Below are positions 62,758 through 64,000 of a DNA stretch of 64,000 nt, in pieces. The stretch's first letter is position 1, and each line of letters opens with the position of its first letter. The position numbers and the translations under genes are program-made. Origin of the DNA: Butyriboletus loyo (Eukaryota > Basidiomycota > Agaricomycetes > Boletales > Boletaceae); assembly GCA_038093515.1 (NCBI GenBank), contig JBBPSI010000002.1:496001-560000 (forward strand), in the 5' to 3' direction. The notes under the pieces were generated by a model, which saw only the letters and a list, made by a program, of their open reading frames with translations, searched no databases and was not told the origin of the DNA.

Positions 62758-64000
62758 TCACCCAAACCCGTTCGAACTCTGCGGCATAAAAGGCATGCGG
62801 TTTCCGCCCAAACTTGAAGTCTTGTCAACATTGCCTGCGGTTGTCATCGCGTTAGATATCACAGCCGGCGTGGGTCCCGAAAACGCCCGACCATGAGAAG
62901 AGCCAGGTATAAATCGATTGGTCTGCAAGATCGAGGACGATTGACGTGTAGCATTTTGTGTCGGTACCCTCGACGGGGTCCGCAAGGCCGCAGAAAACGG
63001 TCGCTGAGGAGTCGGGGGCGGTCCCATGCTCTCGTAAATTTTTGTAATTCGCTGTGGTCCAAGGTTCTGTGATGTTGAGATCTCCATCCTTTGGTCAGTG
63101 TGCGAAAATACCTGGCCGGTAGCTGGTTTGAAGCGTTTTCCCTGACTCGGTGGAGGAGGCGGAGCCATCAAACCATGACTTGTATCGAGCAGTCGTGGTT
63201 GTCGTAGGGACGCTGATTGTCGTTCATCTGTAGGTTGAGGTGGTCTCACTCGAGAGTTTTCCTCTCCATGATATGCATATTGCCTAGAGCGCGAATGAGA
63301 GAGTTGCGCGAGAGAATGACGAGAGCATACTCTGAAAACCGACTGCTACCAGGTTTGTCAATTGTGTCTGCAAATTCTTGGCCAGACGGCTCTTGTCGAC
63401 TGAAACTGGGATGCTCCCCAAGAGGGAGTGTAAGACGCGATGGACCCACTGGTGTCGGGATGGATCTCGGGCTTGAGTTTGTCTTGACGCTACTATTTTG
63501 ACTGGGCCGGTTCTCTTCCCGCTGAGCTACATGAGTGATGGTAGTAACTTACCTTTGTGCTTCAGCCATGGTTCGCTTCCCATTGAGGTTCAAATGCGCG
63601 GATGGCTCTCGGGTTTGGTCCGTGGCAAGTTCCCTGCTGCGGTACAAATGAAGTTCTTTTCGCAGGGCGTCGACATCCCTGGAGGGCAATTTTGATTGTG
63701 AACGAGTCAACCGGACAAAATACCAACTTTCTCAGTGACCTGCGTTCGTTTCGTAGTCGATCGCAAGTCGAAGAAAGCTGCAAGCACTGATTGCGATAGT
63801 GTCGCACGAGGGCAGCAAGTGAATCTTGCTGAAACTGCATTCGGCAGAGTAGAAGTCAAGCCCTGAGATGTAAGGTTACCTTCTGTGATATACCTTTACA
63901 GCGTTGGCCATGCCGTCTATTGCGTGAGGTAAGGAGCGAAACCAATCTGACATGGGTGGATCGATCTAGTAGAGTAGGGTGATGCATGAAAAAGATCTTT
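62758..64000 (-). CDS. Unrecognised coiled-coil/disordered protein, 5' end outside the window
   Basis: C-terminal part of a protein whose start lies beyond 64000. The first visible exon reads MSDWFRSLPHAIDGMANAVK. After an intron (about 63841-63898) follows a helical coiled-coil stretch, FQQDSLAALVRHYRNQCLQL and SSTCDRLRNE, then RDVDALRKELHLYRSRELAT. A long disordered Ser/Pro/Gln-rich tail follows, with MAPPPPPSQGKRFKPATGQV, RITKIYESMGPPPTPQRPFS and an end at NRMPFMPQSSNGFG, stop at 62758. A coiled coil after an N-terminal domain plus a disordered tail would fit a Zip3/HEI10-like meiotic E3, but the RING part would be outside the window and I cannot confirm this. Confidence 0.55.

Overview
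The window looks like a nuclear chromosome segment of a filamentous basidiomycete, most likely an Agaricomycete. Almost every gene is interrupted by short GT-AG introns of about 47 to 60 bases. The genes are packed on both strands, and the families are fungal (ATG2, MDM20/NAA25, SPT8, SLT11, NPR2, LEA-2-type membrane protein). The siderophore synthetase has the A-T-C-T-C-T-C layout known from basidiomycete NPS2/Fso1 enzymes. Species cannot be told from the sequence alone. Gene limits below are start codon to stop codon; introns were inferred by reading frames and splice signals by eye.

Layout. 1-3206: 3' part of a NatB auxiliary subunit (+). 3397-5898: two tandem RPA2-like genes (+). 6033-14157: ATG2 and RLP24 (-). 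14340-24705: a divergent siderophore pair, L-ornithine N5-monooxygenase (-) and a single-adenylation-domain NRPS (+), sharing a 371-base promoter. 24763-25305: a riboflavin-pathway-type deaminase (-). 25968-31259: SPT6 (+). 31727-32390: a decayed histidine acid phosphatase (-). 32963-33767: a small membrane protein (+). 33901-36086 and 36146-38602: SRP54 (-) and SPT8 (+), separated by 59 bases. 38785-40102: a SAM methyltransferase (+). 40397-41608: SCAMP (-). 41794-42590: a secreted double-psi beta-barrel protein (+). 42967-44218: a COQ11/NDUFA9-like dehydrogenase-fold protein (+). 44219-47000: a gene-poor stretch with TACCCG-rich sequence. 47001-49578: two tandem adenylate kinases (+). 50339-52313: an unrecognised protein (-), divergent from a SAP-domain membrane protein (52455-53462, +). 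54067-57077: SLT11 and UBA3 (-). 57212-58667: RCL1 (+). 58735-62507: NPR2 and a LEA-2-type membrane protein (-). 62758-64000: the 3' part of an unrecognised coiled-coil protein (-).

Most genes are single-copy housekeeping genes: N-terminal acetylation, replication, autophagy, ribosome and splicing factors, chromatin/transcription, neddylation and TORC1 signalling. The functional cluster is the siderophore pair. The monooxygenase should hydroxylate ornithine, and the NRPS should join three acylated hydroxyornithines. No acyltransferase is visible here, so it must lie elsewhere. A palindromic GATA element matching the ATCWGATAA iron-repressor site on both strands lies just before the NRPS start. 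Two tandem duplications (RPA2 and adenylate kinase) keep shared intron positions. I found no tRNA, rRNA, CRISPR array or intact transposon.
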